From: Kiritimatiellia bacterium
GTDB taxonomy: Bacteria; Verrucomicrobiota; Kiritimatiellia; PWTM01
Reading direction: 5' to 3'
Length of the DNA stretch: 51,715 nucleotides
Assembly: GCA_026417735.1 (NCBI GenBank)
Contig: JAOACR010000006.1
Coordinates: 1-51,715 of the forward strand
Shown: positions 35,175 to 43,520 of the stretch, piece after piece
Layout: each line of letters starts with the position of its first letter
Position numbering within the stretch: the first letter of the stretch is position 1
Made by a program: the position numbers and the translations under genes
The notes under the pieces: model-generated
What the model was told of the DNA's origin: nothing
What the model saw: the letters and a program-made list of their open reading frames with translations, nothing else
Database searches by the model: none

Positions 35175-37484
35175 CTATCTGGGTGGGGGGACGCCAGCGG
35201 CGATCAGCTTCAGAATCCGTCGCGCAATCCGCCAGCGATGGATGTCAAATTCATCGGCGTCCCACAAGCCCTCGGTCTTGAAGCGCACAAGCGCGGGCAC
35301 CGCATCCAAAACTCCCTGCAGCTCTGCTTCCGCGGCGTCCGCAGCGCGGTGAGCCGCCGGTCCCCCGCATTCTCGCGCCGCGTCGATCAGATGTTGCAGA
35401 GTCGCGAGGTACCGCGCATCGTCCCAGCCCTCGCGATACGCCTCCCACAGTGCGACGGGGGTCGGCGTGCCGTCGGGCTCGCTGCGGTTCATGAAGTCCA
35501 TGTAGGGTCCGTCGAGATAGTTCCACGGATTGCCGACGTTGGCCTGGTAAATCCACGGGATCAGCGCCCGGTAGCCGCTACGATGGAAACCAAAACCATA
35601 GGTCATCCGGGCGCCGGCGACGGGGGTGTGATCGTTCTCACCCGCCACGTGGTTGGGGTAACACCAGTACTCGATGCCTCGCGCGCGGTCGGCGTGCACC
35701 CGGGAGGCCGGCACATTGAACGCCTGATAACACCACACATCCACCCACGGACGCAACGGTTCAAACGCGTCCGCGGTCGGATCAGCGGTCACATAGGTCC
35801 GAACGCCGGCGGCCTTGCAGGCGCGCAGCACGGTCACCATGAACTCGACCGCGGCGGGCTCGGTGGAGGGCTCGTCCACCGGATAGTACAGAAATTCCGG
35901 CCAGCCCCGTTCGCGCCGCCCCGCCTCGATGGCGCGCACCATCGCGGTGATTTCCTCCGCGAACGCGGCGGGGGGCCGCTCCACCCCTCGCAGATGGCTC
36001 CCATAAGTGCGGCCAGTGTGGCGACGATAGACCGCCTCCACCGGAAACGACACGACAAGCGGTCCACGAAAATCGTGCCGACGCCCGAGCTCGATCTTTT
36101 CGCCGAGCAGGTCCCACCGAATGCGGAACTCACCGCGTTCGTCCGCCGGTGACGCGGAGACGTGCAGCACAACGTTGCGCGTGCCGTGCGCTGCAATGTC
36201 GGCATGTTCCAGCTCCGCCTTGCGGCGCCAGTAGTTGCGAGAGATCGCGTCCGGTGCGGCGTCGGCCAGGTCCAACGGATGGCGGTAATAGATCGCATAG
36301 AGACGGTCCTTGGGCTCTCGCAGCCGAAACGGCAACACGCGCAGACGCACCGGCACCTCCGCCCGCGCGCCGCCCGCGCGGATCACGATCCCGCCCCGAT
36401 GTTCACCGGCGGGTGCGTCCTCCGGCACGTGCACCGTCGCCCACAGCCGGAGGTTTTCGCCCGCACGGAGTGACCGGGGCGCCCACCGCTCCAGCACATC
36501 AGGGACGACTCGATAGCTCCCAAACACCGAGTAGTTCGGCCGCGCCCGCATGTACCGCACGGACCGAAGCTCAATCCGCCCGGCCGGCACTGGCCCGATG
36601 CCAAGCGCCTCCGCTTCGATGCGTTCGAGGTCCCGCAGCGGCCGCACCACCACCGTGAAGGGCTCCAGCTCCCCCGGCGTCGCGAACAGCCGGATCTCCG
36701 GATCGAGCTCCTCACCCCGTGGTTCGCTGGCGGGATACACCGGTTCCATCCAGTGCCGGCTCCAGACTCGAAAGCCCCGCTCTCGCTCGTGCGGGCGCAG
36801 AGGCTCCACCTCACCCGGCGGTGGGGGCGGGTCCTCTCGCCAGCGTTCGCGCTCATGCGGCGGCAGGCCAAAGGTCCACTCGTAAACCTCTGCGAGCATG
36901 TCGCGCTCCGCAGCCGGATCGCCGGCCGGCCAAACCACCACCGCGTTCGCGATCCAGCGGTTTCTCGGCAGAAACCGGACCTCGAGGCCGTCCGGTCCCG
37001 CCACCGCATGCAGCCGCGTGAACCGAAACTCATAGATGCCGGCGACGATCACCCGCTGTGTCGCACCGCCCACCGCAAGATCAAAATCAAACACCCACGC
37101 GCGGTGCTGGGAGACACTGGATCCTGAGATGACCTCCACCTCGTACTCACCGGGCGCGACCGCGATGCGCAGGGTTGCCGCCTCCGTCCCCAGCAACGCA
37201 TCCTCCGTGATCGGACTCGTCCACATCGGCGGCGGTTCGGTGCGGCCGCGCGCAGGGTTCTCCACCGGCACCGCATGCCGCTGTACCACCGCGCGCAGGC
37301 CCGGTGCGTCCACCCAGCCCGCCAGGGCACCGTTCGTCCATCGGTCCTCCGGTGTGAGCCGCAGAAACCCTGCCCACACCTCTGAGGTTACCGCGCCGAG
37401 GTCCAACCCCACCCTCGCCGGCAATTCGGCGGCGATCGCCGGCAACACCAGCGCGGTGATGACCAACCACCGCGCCGGTCTCAT
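35175..37484 (-). CDS. Secreted DUF4091 / GH123-like glycoside hydrolase candidate
   Basis: A 769-residue protein from ATG 37484 (ATGA overlap with the upstream gene), with signal peptide RWLVITALVLPAIAAELPA. The N-terminal half is beta-rich, including a segment resembling a carbohydrate-binding or immunoglobulin-like domain (AGENLRLWATVHVPEDAPAG, then VPVRLRVLPFRLRE) that commonly precedes this catalytic domain. The C-terminal half is a TIM-barrel-like DUF4091 domain; FLYYPVDEPSTEP near residue 535 carries the Asp-Glu pair that corresponds to the substrate-assisted catalytic residues of GH123 enzymes. IEYWCYPNHVAGEN and YQANVGNPWNYLDGPY are further family landmarks. It is probably a periplasmic or secreted hexosaminidase-like hydrolase. 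It is last in a five-gene minus-strand run. Confidence 0.8.
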   Translation of the reverse strand: MRPARWLVITALVLPAIAAELPARVGLDLGAVTSEVWAGFLRLTPEDRWTNGALAGWVDAPGLRAVVQRHAVPVENPARGRTEPPPMWTSPITEDALLGTEAATLRIAVAPGEYEVEVISGSSVSQHRAWVFDFDLAVGGATQRVIVAGIYEFRFTRLHAVAGPDGLEVRFLPRNRWIANAVVVWPAGDPAAERDMLAEVYEWTFGLPPHERERWREDPPPPPGEVEPLRPHERERGFRVWSRHWMEPVYPASEPRGEELDPEIRLFATPGELEPFTVVVRPLRDLERIEAEALGIGPVPAGRIELRSVRYMRARPNYSVFGSYRVVPDVLERWAPRSLRAGENLRLWATVHVPEDAPAGEHRGGIVIRAGGARAEVPVRLRVLPFRLREPKDRLYAIYYRHPLDLADAAPDAISRNYWRRKAELEHADIAAHGTRNVVLHVSASPADERGEFRIRWDLLGEKIELGRRHDFRGPLVVSFPVEAVYRRHTGRTYGSHLRGVERPPAAFAEEITAMVRAIEAGRRERGWPEFLYYPVDEPSTEPAAVEFMVTVLRACKAAGVRTYVTADPTADAFEPLRPWVDVWCYQAFNVPASRVHADRARGIEYWCYPNHVAGENDHTPVAGARMTYGFGFHRSGYRALIPWIYQANVGNPWNYLDGPYMDFMNRSEPDGTPTPVALWEAYREGWDDARYLATLQHLIDAARECGGPAAHRAADAAEAELQGVLDAVPALVRFKTEGLWDADEFDIHRWRIARRILKLIAAGVPPPR

Positions 37485-38371
37485 CGCGGTGCCTCCCATG
37501 GCGAGGCCACAAATCGCACTGCCGCCGTCACCGCCTGCGTGCTGTCGGTCATGCGCACGATCCACTCGGCCGCTCCCTCGCCGAATCCACCAGGCGGCGC
37601 TGGCACGGAAAGCCGCCACGCGCCGCGGCCGAGCACCGCGGTCCGCTTCGCCAGTACCCGCCCCTCCCTCGCCACCTCGCAGATCACCGTCGCGGTCGCG
37701 CCGGGCCGCAGACCCGCCAGCCGGACACTACCGAGAACCGCGCGTGCATCGGCCCACACCCAGCCATGCCCGACTCGCGTCTCGACCACCGTCGGCTGCG
37801 CGTACCGCTCGAGCGCGATGGAGGCGATCCACACATCTACGCGCTCACCATGACGATACTCCGACTCAGCCACGTGCCATTGGATCCGTGCAACGTGCGC
37901 AAGGTCGGCGAGACGATCCAGGTCAAGCCACCAGTCCCGCCAGCCCGAATCGGCCGACACCGACCACCACTCCGTGTTCGCGGACGCCTTGTCCGGCGCA
38001 TACACCTGTACTCCCACCGCCCGTTCAGGCCAGCGCTCACGAGTGCCCTCCGCGCGCCAGCGCACACGCAACCGTTCCCATCCCGACCAGTCCCGCCATT
38101 CCGGCGGCAGCCGGATGCCAAAACGAGGCCAGCCGACCGGATATGCCGCCTCCCCCCCGTGGTGGTCCACCACCACTGACCACCGCAGCGTCGGTGCTTC
38201 GCCGCCGGCCGCGGGCTCCAACCGCACTGACGACTCCGCCGAATAGAGATGGCCGGTTGTCAGGTGAAGCGGGAGCTCGCGCCGTTCGAGCGTTTCCTCC
38301 GCGTCCGCGCACCGCGCGATCGCCGCCGCCAGCGACCACAGGGCAATCCGGCCAAGCCTGACCGATTTCAT
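37481..38371 (-). CDS. Exported hypothetical protein, likely beta-sandwich, paired with the DUF4091 hydrolase
   Basis: A 296-residue protein with a signal peptide (IALWSLAAAIARCADAEE). The body is rich in Trp, Arg and alternating beta pattern (WERLRVRWRAEGTRERW, WWLDLDRLADLAHVARIQWH), resembling a carbohydrate-binding sandwich of the galactose-binding type followed by a second small beta domain (about 190-296). I do not recognise a named family. ATGA overlaps join it to the release-factor-like gene upstream and the DUF4091 gene downstream. The pairing suggests an accessory binding protein for that hydrolase. Confidence 0.6.
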   Translation of the reverse strand: MKSVRLGRIALWSLAAAIARCADAEETLERRELPLHLTTGHLYSAESSVRLEPAAGGEAPTLRWSVVVDHHGGEAAYPVGWPRFGIRLPPEWRDWSGWERLRVRWRAEGTRERWPERAVGVQVYAPDKASANTEWWSVSADSGWRDWWLDLDRLADLAHVARIQWHVAESEYRHGERVDVWIASIALERYAQPTVVETRVGHGWVWADARAVLGSVRLAGLRPGATATVICEVAREGRVLAKRTAVLGRGAWRLSVPAPPGGFGEGAAEWIVRMTDSTQAVTAAVRFVASPWEAPR

Positions 38372-38784
38372 TCGTCCACCGTCGGGCGCCGTCGCTCAGC
38401 CTTTCGCTCGGCACGGCGGCGTTTGTGATGAAGTCGCCGCAGCTGAGCGGAACGCGGCGGCCGGCGCGTTTGCCGCCGCGCACGTTCCCGCTGCGTGCGG
38501 TCGGCCGCGCTGCTCTGCCGCTGCCATGCCTCGAGTCGGTCACACAGCTTCCGCCGCGCGAGCTGCCGGTTGACGGCCTGCGACCGTTCGCGGTCACAGC
38601 GCACTTCGATGCCGGTGGGTCGGTGCCGCAATACCACGCAGGACGAGGCCTTGTTGATCTTCTGCCCGCCGGGGCCGCCGCCGCGGACAAACCGCTCGTC
38701 GAGGTCCTCCTCACGGATGTGCAGTGCGGCCAATCGGCGCGCGAGCGCGCGGTCCAACGGGAGATGTGCGTGGGCCGCCGTCAT
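38368..38784 (-). CDS. GGQ-domain release-factor-like protein (ArfB/RF-H type)
   Basis: A 138-residue protein containing only the peptidyl-tRNA hydrolysis domain of class I release factors: FVRGGGPGGQKINKASSCV with the GGQ at residues 39-41, then VLRHRPTGIEVRCDRERSQ. The C-terminus is a strongly basic tail (RRLHHKRRRAERKAERRR) like those used by ArfB-type rescue factors to enter the mRNA channel. It lacks codon-recognition domains. It probably frees stalled ribosomes or rescues peptidyl-tRNA. The start at 38784 makes an ATGA overlap with the lipoprotein gene; the longer open frame is an artefact of that overlap. Its place among envelope and hydrolase genes is unexpected. Confidence 0.88.
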   Translation of the reverse strand: MTAAHAHLPLDRALARRLAALHIREEDLDERFVRGGGPGGQKINKASSCVVLRHRPTGIEVRCDRERSQAVNRQLARRKLCDRLEAWQRQSSAADRTQRERARRQTRRPPRSAQLRRLHHKRRRAERKAERRRPTVDE

Positions 38785-39968
38785 GGCCGCATATCGTCGT
38801 GAACCAGCATCACGAAACGATCGCGGCGGCGCGGCGGTGCCGCGGCAATGGTGACCGTGCCCAGCGTGGCGCCGTTCGCAGCACGGTACACCACTTCGAT
38901 GGGCTCCCACCGGGGTGGGCATCGCACGCGCGCCACCTGCAGCGAACGTGGCAGCGTTTCCCATCGCCGCAGATCCGGCCGCTCGAGCAGCCCGATCCAA
39001 ATGAGACGCACGAGATCGCCCAGCCCGGAATTGTTGGTGCTGTCCTCGATCACGCCGGCGATCACGTCCTTCAGCATCACCCGCGCGACCGTCTTCGCCG
39101 CCCGCATCGCGGCGAGCCGCTCCTCCGTCAGCGCGGAGAGCACCGCGACGTCCGCCAGCGGCCAACTGCGGCCCGCAGGATGCCCACCAATGCGGATGTC
39201 GACGTATCCGGGCGAGGGGCGGAAGATGCCGCCGGCGGCGGGCATAAGCTCACCGAGCAGCACAAAACAGATCAGTTCACCGGTCCAGCCCGCGCGCGGC
39301 AACGGTTCGGCGGGTGACGGTGGATCGTTCGTGGATGCGGCGCGCGGCCCTAGCCGGCCAGTAGCGGCGTCCACCGCGACGCCAGGAGGCGCGGCGTCCG
39401 CTGCGCGACGGTAGAGCAGCTGCGCGTTGGAGGGGTCGTCCAGCAACTCCAGCGCAACACCGGCGACATAGGCCGAGAACGCGTCGCGCGGGAAACCGTC
39501 ACGCTCCGCGGCGTCCAGCGCGTCAATGGTACGACGCGCTTCGACACCCGCCTCGTCCCAGCGCGCGAGCGCAAAGTGGTTCAGCGCGGTGAGCGAGTGC
39601 AGCAGTGTCCGCTCGAAGGGAGCGCCGCGATAGGAATGCACGGTGTCATTCACCACCCAACTGGCCGCGCCCCGGCTCAGGCTGTAGGTCTCGAGCTGCG
39701 CGCTGCGCTCCGCGGCCGCAATCCAGTCGCGGCTGCTCTCCTCATAGCGTCCCGCGCGGTGACGAATCATTCCGCGCTCCATCAACACCAGCACCCGGTC
39801 GCGGTCGCCCTCGGCCGGATCGGCACTGAGCACGGTATCCGCGCGGTCATACCGCCCCAGCCGGTAGTTTTCGCGCGCCGCTTCCAGCGGCGTGGTCGCA
39901 CAGCCGCCCGCCAGCAGCGCGGCGCCGGCAATCGCCGCCACCCGCCGCGCGATTGCGCCCGCCTGCAT
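38781..39968 (-). CDS. COG3014-family lipoprotein
   Basis: A 395-residue lipoprotein. The signal sequence ends in the lipobox LLAGGC (Cys at about 23). TPR-like helical repeats follow (ARENYRLGRYDRADTVL, MIRHRAGRYEESSRDW, SAYVAGVALELLDD). The rest has the COG3014 pattern ELICFVLLGELMPA. Members commonly lie next to an LpoB-type lipoprotein, as here: lpoB is 37 nt upstream. The pair is presumed to act at the outer membrane on peptidoglycan synthesis or envelope organisation, but COG3014 itself is uncharacterised. The 3' end overlaps the release-factor-like gene by ATGA. Confidence 0.85.
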   Translation of the reverse strand: MQAGAIARRVAAIAGAALLAGGCATTPLEAARENYRLGRYDRADTVLSADPAEGDRDRVLVLMERGMIRHRAGRYEESSRDWIAAAERSAQLETYSLSRGAASWVVNDTVHSYRGAPFERTLLHSLTALNHFALARWDEAGVEARRTIDALDAAERDGFPRDAFSAYVAGVALELLDDPSNAQLLYRRAADAAPPGVAVDAATGRLGPRAASTNDPPSPAEPLPRAGWTGELICFVLLGELMPAAGGIFRPSPGYVDIRIGGHPAGRSWPLADVAVLSALTEERLAAMRAAKTVARVMLKDVIAGVIEDSTNNSGLGDLVRLIWIGLLERPDLRRWETLPRSLQVARVRCPPRWEPIEVVYRAANGATLGTVTIAAAPPRRRDRFVMLVHDDMRP

Positions 39969-40005
39969 CGCCGCGCCCCGCGCCGCGCGCGCCCGCCGCC
40001 CGGGC

Positions 40006-40617
40006 TCACCAGCCGATCAGCGGCAGCCGCGCCTCGCGCGCGAACTCCTCCTCATGAATCCACTTGATCTCGGCGGTCTCCAAATCGGTGACCTCGAAGG
40101 TGAGCTTGTAGTAGTTGACCTTCGTCTTCGACACCCGCACCTGCCGCGGCGACTCGTCCTTCATCTCCGTCAGCGAGCCGCTGATCATGTAACGCGCACC
40201 GAGCTGCCGTCCGATCGCGATCTGGGTTTCCGGCGTTGCGTTCGCGGCGGTATAGCCCTGCTCCTTGAGCAGATCCTCCCGCCGTGCCTCGTTCACAAAC
40301 CGGGCCCGGCCGCTCTGGATCAGCAGCGTCCGCACGCGATCGGTGAGGTTCTTGGTATCCACGTACTGGCTGGTGCGATTCTGCACCCCCGCAATCATCA
40401 TCACCGGTGGCTCGGCGTGTTTCTGCAGAAACTCGCTCACCATCGCCGCGGTCACCCGCTGCGAAATCGCGCGCATGTCGCTGTAGTCATAGCGCGCGCT
40501 CATGTGCCGTGTCTGCTCGACGTCCACCTCGCTGATCTTCGCCCGGAACGCGGCGCACCCGGCTCCCCCCGCCATCACCGCCGCCCCGACCAGCATCCAC
40601 CATATGCTGCGAGTCAT
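40006..40617 (-). CDS. LpoB-family penicillin-binding-protein activator lipoprotein
   Basis: A 203-residue lipoprotein with signal MLVGAAVMAGGAGCAAF and lipobox Cys at 21. The body fits the LpoB/CsgG-like fold: MIAGVQNRTSQYVDTKNLTD, then RFVNEARREDLLKEQGY and GARYMISGSLTEM, with a C-terminal beta strand pair (YYKLTFEVTDLETAEIKW). In enterobacteria LpoB reaches through the peptidoglycan to activate PBP1B; the remote homologue here may do something related. GGGAG precedes the ATG at proper spacing. It is the first gene of a five-gene minus-strand operon and diverges from greA. Confidence 0.85.
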   Translation of the reverse strand: MTRSIWWMLVGAAVMAGGAGCAAFRAKISEVDVEQTRHMSARYDYSDMRAISQRVTAAMVSEFLQKHAEPPVMMIAGVQNRTSQYVDTKNLTDRVRTLLIQSGRARFVNEARREDLLKEQGYTAANATPETQIAIGRQLGARYMISGSLTEMKDESPRQVRVSKTKVNYYKLTFEVTDLETAEIKWIHEEEFAREARLPLIGW

Positions 40618-40629
40618 CGTGTCACTCCC

Positions 40630-40647
40630 GGCACCGCTCTAGGTGCC
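40630..40647. repeat. Perfect inverted repeat in the lpoB leader
   Basis: GGCACC (40630-40635) and GGTGCC (40642-40647) flank GCTCTA, 13 nt upstream of the lpoB start codon. It overlaps or adjoins the lpoB ribosome binding region and could be an operator or a small hairpin. Short repeats of this size also arise by chance in GC-rich DNA. Confidence 0.35.
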
Positions 40648-40854
40648 CACCGAATCGACGGACTCCACCGCCGGTTATTCAACCACCCCTCCCCCACCTC
40701 CGCAACCGCACGGCCCCGCAAACCGGTGCACCGACCGCACAGCAGGCAGGGTCCGTCTCTGCCGACCGAGAACGTCGGCTCCTGCGTGTGTTTTCTGCGA
40801 ACCTCCGGCGCCCGCTCGAACCCCCTCGCTCAGCGACCGTGCACCGCCCCCCCG

Positions 40855-40884
40855 TTGACAGGCCGCCGCGCTAGCGGATAGCTT
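40855..40884 (+). promoter_or_regulatory. Promoter directly upstream of greA, possibly leaderless
   Basis: A perfect TTGACA (40855-40860) is followed by GATAGC (40877-40882, 16-nt spacer) or TAGCTT (40879-40884, 18-nt spacer). The ATG is at 40891, only 6-8 nt beyond, and no purine-rich ribosome binding site fits, so transcription may begin at the start codon. Confidence 0.5.
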
Positions 40885-40890
40885 GGCGGG

Positions 40891-43047
40891 ATGACCGCGG
40901 TGCCGCCCAACGCTGCGAACGAGTGCGCTGCACTGCTGAGCGAAGACGAGTTTCTCGAACGGATTGCGCGCCCTGAGCCGCCGGTCGAGGAACTGTTCCG
41001 CTCGCTCGACGCGCTGGCCGCCAGGGGTGCGATCGCACAGGCGGAGGCGCGTGCACAATTGCTGCAGGACGTGCTCATCGAACGCCGCCGCACAGTCGAG
41101 GCGCTTGATGTGCTGGCGATGCGGCTGCGGTGGATGGATGGCCGTCTGCCCCCCGACACGCTGCGCCGGGAACTCGTGGAGATCCTCGGCTTGGGATCGG
41201 ACGCTCGGGCATTGTTGGAGGCGGTTCCCATCGAGACCAGCCGTCCCCTGGAGACCGTCGCGCGGCTTCGGACCCTGCTGCAGCTGGCGCCGGGGGTGGT
41301 CTGCCTCGACCGAACCTGGGGCGTCGGCATCGTGCGTGAAATGGATTTCTTCGACCGCAAGGTCGAAATCGACTTCGAGCGACGGCCGGCCCATCGCATG
41401 ACCTTCGGCTACGCCGCCGAAACGCTGAAAGTCCTGCCCTCCGATCACCTTCTTGCCCAGTGGCTTCGCGATCCGGCCGGAGTTGCCGCCCAAGCGAAGT
41501 CGGACCCCGCCGCGATCGTGGTCCGTGCGCTGAGCAGCTTCGGACCGCTCACGGTCGCGCAGCTGCAGGAGATACTGTGCCCGCGGCTGGTGGCGCCCGA
41601 GGCTTGGAAAGAGTTCTGGGACGCTGCGCGCCGCGAGCTGCGCGGCCACCGACGGGTGCGACTCCCCGTGCGCCGCACCGAACCGCTTAGCCTGCAGGCG
41701 GAGGAGCCGGCCGAGCCGGATCCCGCCGCGGCGCTGGCCGCAGACCGCGAGCCGGACTCGATTCTCGAACGGGTCGAACGCGCGATTGCGGCCGGCCCGC
41801 TGTCCGGCTCGTTGCGCGCCGCGGTGGTCGGGCGGCTGGATTTCGTCCGCCGCGCGGCGGGGCGAACGAATCGCGCGCAGCTGGCGCGCGCCGCCCTGCT
41901 GGCCACCGCCGCGGGGCTGTCCGAAGACGAGTTTCCAATCGCGCCGCTTCTGGAAACTTGGTCGCAGCCGGAGGAACTACGGGAAGTGATCCACGCGGTC
42001 GGCCGCCGGGAACTGCCCCGTCTGCTCGAATGGCTGGCCGGCCGTCTCGGCGAGACAGTTTGCGCGCAGCTGATCGAGATGCTGCCGCGGTGGCACGCGA
42101 GCGCGCTGGCGGATGTGATGGAGTTCCTCTTCGCCCGCGGCAAGGAAGCGGAGGTCGCCGCCGCCGTCCGGGAGATGGTCGCGCGCAAACAGATCAGCGT
42201 GGAGCTGCTGCTGTGGTTGCACCGCAACTGGGAGCGGTGGGCCGACTGGCGGCTGGGCACATGGGCCGACTTCACGCGGCTGGCGCTCGCGGCGCTCGAA
42301 GAAAACCTCCGCGGCGAACGGCTGAGGGCACAAAACGCGCTCCGGGAGCGGCTCGAGAAACCGGAGTGGCTCCGCAGCCTGATGGACAACGCCGGCGACA
42401 ATGCGACGCGCGAGGACCTCTTTGATCGTTTTCAGCGCACCACCGCCTGGTCCCAGCATGATCGCGCCGCCGTGCTCGGCCATCTGGTTCGCGCGCGACC
42501 AGAACTGGCGGAGCGCCTGCGCAAAGAGCCGGTCGCGACGAGCGCGGCGCCGGTGACCTCGCTGCGCAGCTATCGGGAGCGCCAGCAGCAGCTCCGCCGC
42601 CTCATCGAGGTCGAGATTCCGAAGAACAGCCGCGAGATCGCGCTCGCCCGCAGCTACGGCGACCTGCGCGAAAACTTCGAATACAAGGCCGCGAAGGACA
42701 TGCAGGCGCTACTGATGCGCCGGCAGGCGGAACTCGACGCCGCACTGCGGCAGGTGCAGCCAACCGATTTCTCCAACACGCCCACCGATCGCGTCGCGCC
42801 GGGCACCACCGTCGAGATCGAGCATGTGGACGGGCGTCGCGAGCGCTACCACGTGCTGGGATTGTGGGACGGCGATGAATCGCGTCGCGTGCTCTCGTCC
42901 GAGTCCCGCCTCGCGAAGGCGCTGCTGGGGCGGGCGGTGGGTGATCGTGTCGCGGTGCCGACCGAGACCGGCGAAGCGCCGGTCACCATCGTCGGAATCT
43001 TCCCGCTGCCGGACGACCTGCGCGCGTGGGTGCGGGGCGAGGAATGA
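40891..43047 (+). CDS. greA: Transcript cleavage factor GreA with a long N-terminal extension
   Basis: A 718-residue protein, against about 158 for ordinary GreA. The last 160 residues are GreA: the coiled coil has VEIPKNSREIALARSYGD followed by LRENFEYKAAKDMQALLMRR, including the acidic tip, and the C-terminal FKBP-like domain ends GDRVAVPTETGEAPVTIVGI. Residues 1-550 are helical and charged with no motif I can name; residues 135-170 may be a small beta domain (TWGVGIVREMDFFDRKVEID). Chlamydial GreA proteins are also over 700 residues, so the extension looks like a PVC-lineage form. It should rescue backtracked RNA polymerase; the extension may bind polymerase or another partner. gtrA follows by ATGA overlap. 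Confidence 0.9.
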   Translation: MTAVPPNAANECAALLSEDEFLERIARPEPPVEELFRSLDALAARGAIAQAEARAQLLQDVLIERRRTVEALDVLAMRLRWMDGRLPPDTLRRELVEILGLGSDARALLEAVPIETSRPLETVARLRTLLQLAPGVVCLDRTWGVGIVREMDFFDRKVEIDFERRPAHRMTFGYAAETLKVLPSDHLLAQWLRDPAGVAAQAKSDPAAIVVRALSSFGPLTVAQLQEILCPRLVAPEAWKEFWDAARRELRGHRRVRLPVRRTEPLSLQAEEPAEPDPAAALAADREPDSILERVERAIAAGPLSGSLRAAVVGRLDFVRRAAGRTNRAQLARAALLATAAGLSEDEFPIAPLLETWSQPEELREVIHAVGRRELPRLLEWLAGRLGETVCAQLIEMLPRWHASALADVMEFLFARGKEAEVAAAVREMVARKQISVELLLWLHRNWERWADWRLGTWADFTRLALAALEENLRGERLRAQNALRERLEKPEWLRSLMDNAGDNATREDLFDRFQRTTAWSQHDRAAVLGHLVRARPELAERLRKEPVATSAAPVTSLRSYRERQQQLRRLIEVEIPKNSREIALARSYGDLRENFEYKAAKDMQALLMRRQAELDAALRQVQPTDFSNTPTDRVAPGTTVEIEHVDGRRERYHVLGLWDGDESRRVLSSESRLAKALLGRAVGDRVAVPTETGEAPVTIVGIFPLPDDLRAWVRGEE

Positions 43048-43520
43048 TCCCGCCCGATCTTCTGGAGCTGGCCGCGCAGTTTCTCCGCTACGCGGTCTGC
43101 GGCTTTATCGCCACCGCGACCGATGCCGCTGTTTTCTACCTGCTGGCGCTGCGGGTATGGCCGGCGCTGCGCGCCGATGATCCCGTGGTGCGCCGCTGGC
43201 GGCTGCAGGTGCGGCCGGTGGAGGAGCGCCAGCGCGCGGCGCGCTTTCTTCTGAACAACGCGGTCGCGTTCATCGCCTCCAACCTCGTCGGCTACGCGCT
43301 GAACACCGCGTTCGTGTTCACCAGGGGCCGGCACCCACGCGCGCTGGAAATCGCGCTCTTCTTCGCCGTTTCCGCCGCCTCAATGGCCGCCGGTTCGTTC
43401 ACTGGCTGGGCGCTGATCCGCGGTGCGGGCTGGGGCACCACACCGGCCTACGCGGCGAAAATCGCGGCGTCGCTGCTGATGAACTTTGCGGGTCGCAAAT
43501 GGATCGTGTTTCTCCGCTGA
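43044..43520 (+). CDS. GtrA-family membrane protein
   Basis: A 158-residue protein with four hydrophobic helices in the GtrA arrangement: FLRYAVCGFIATATDAAVFY, AVAFIASNLVGYALNTAFVF, then two more and the closing FAGRKWIVFLR, which resembles the typical C-terminal NF..RxwvF pattern. GtrA-like proteins are proposed to flip or position polyprenyl-linked sugars for surface polysaccharide modification. A charged loop of about 40 residues between helices 1 and 2 (RRWRLQVRPVEERQRAAR) is longer than usual. The start at 43044 is in an ATGA overlap with greA; the end overlaps the next gene by 22 nt. Confidence 0.85.
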   Translation: MIPPDLLELAAQFLRYAVCGFIATATDAAVFYLLALRVWPALRADDPVVRRWRLQVRPVEERQRAARFLLNNAVAFIASNLVGYALNTAFVFTRGRHPRALEIALFFAVSAASMAAGSFTGWALIRGAGWGTTPAYAAKIAASLLMNFAGRKWIVFLR

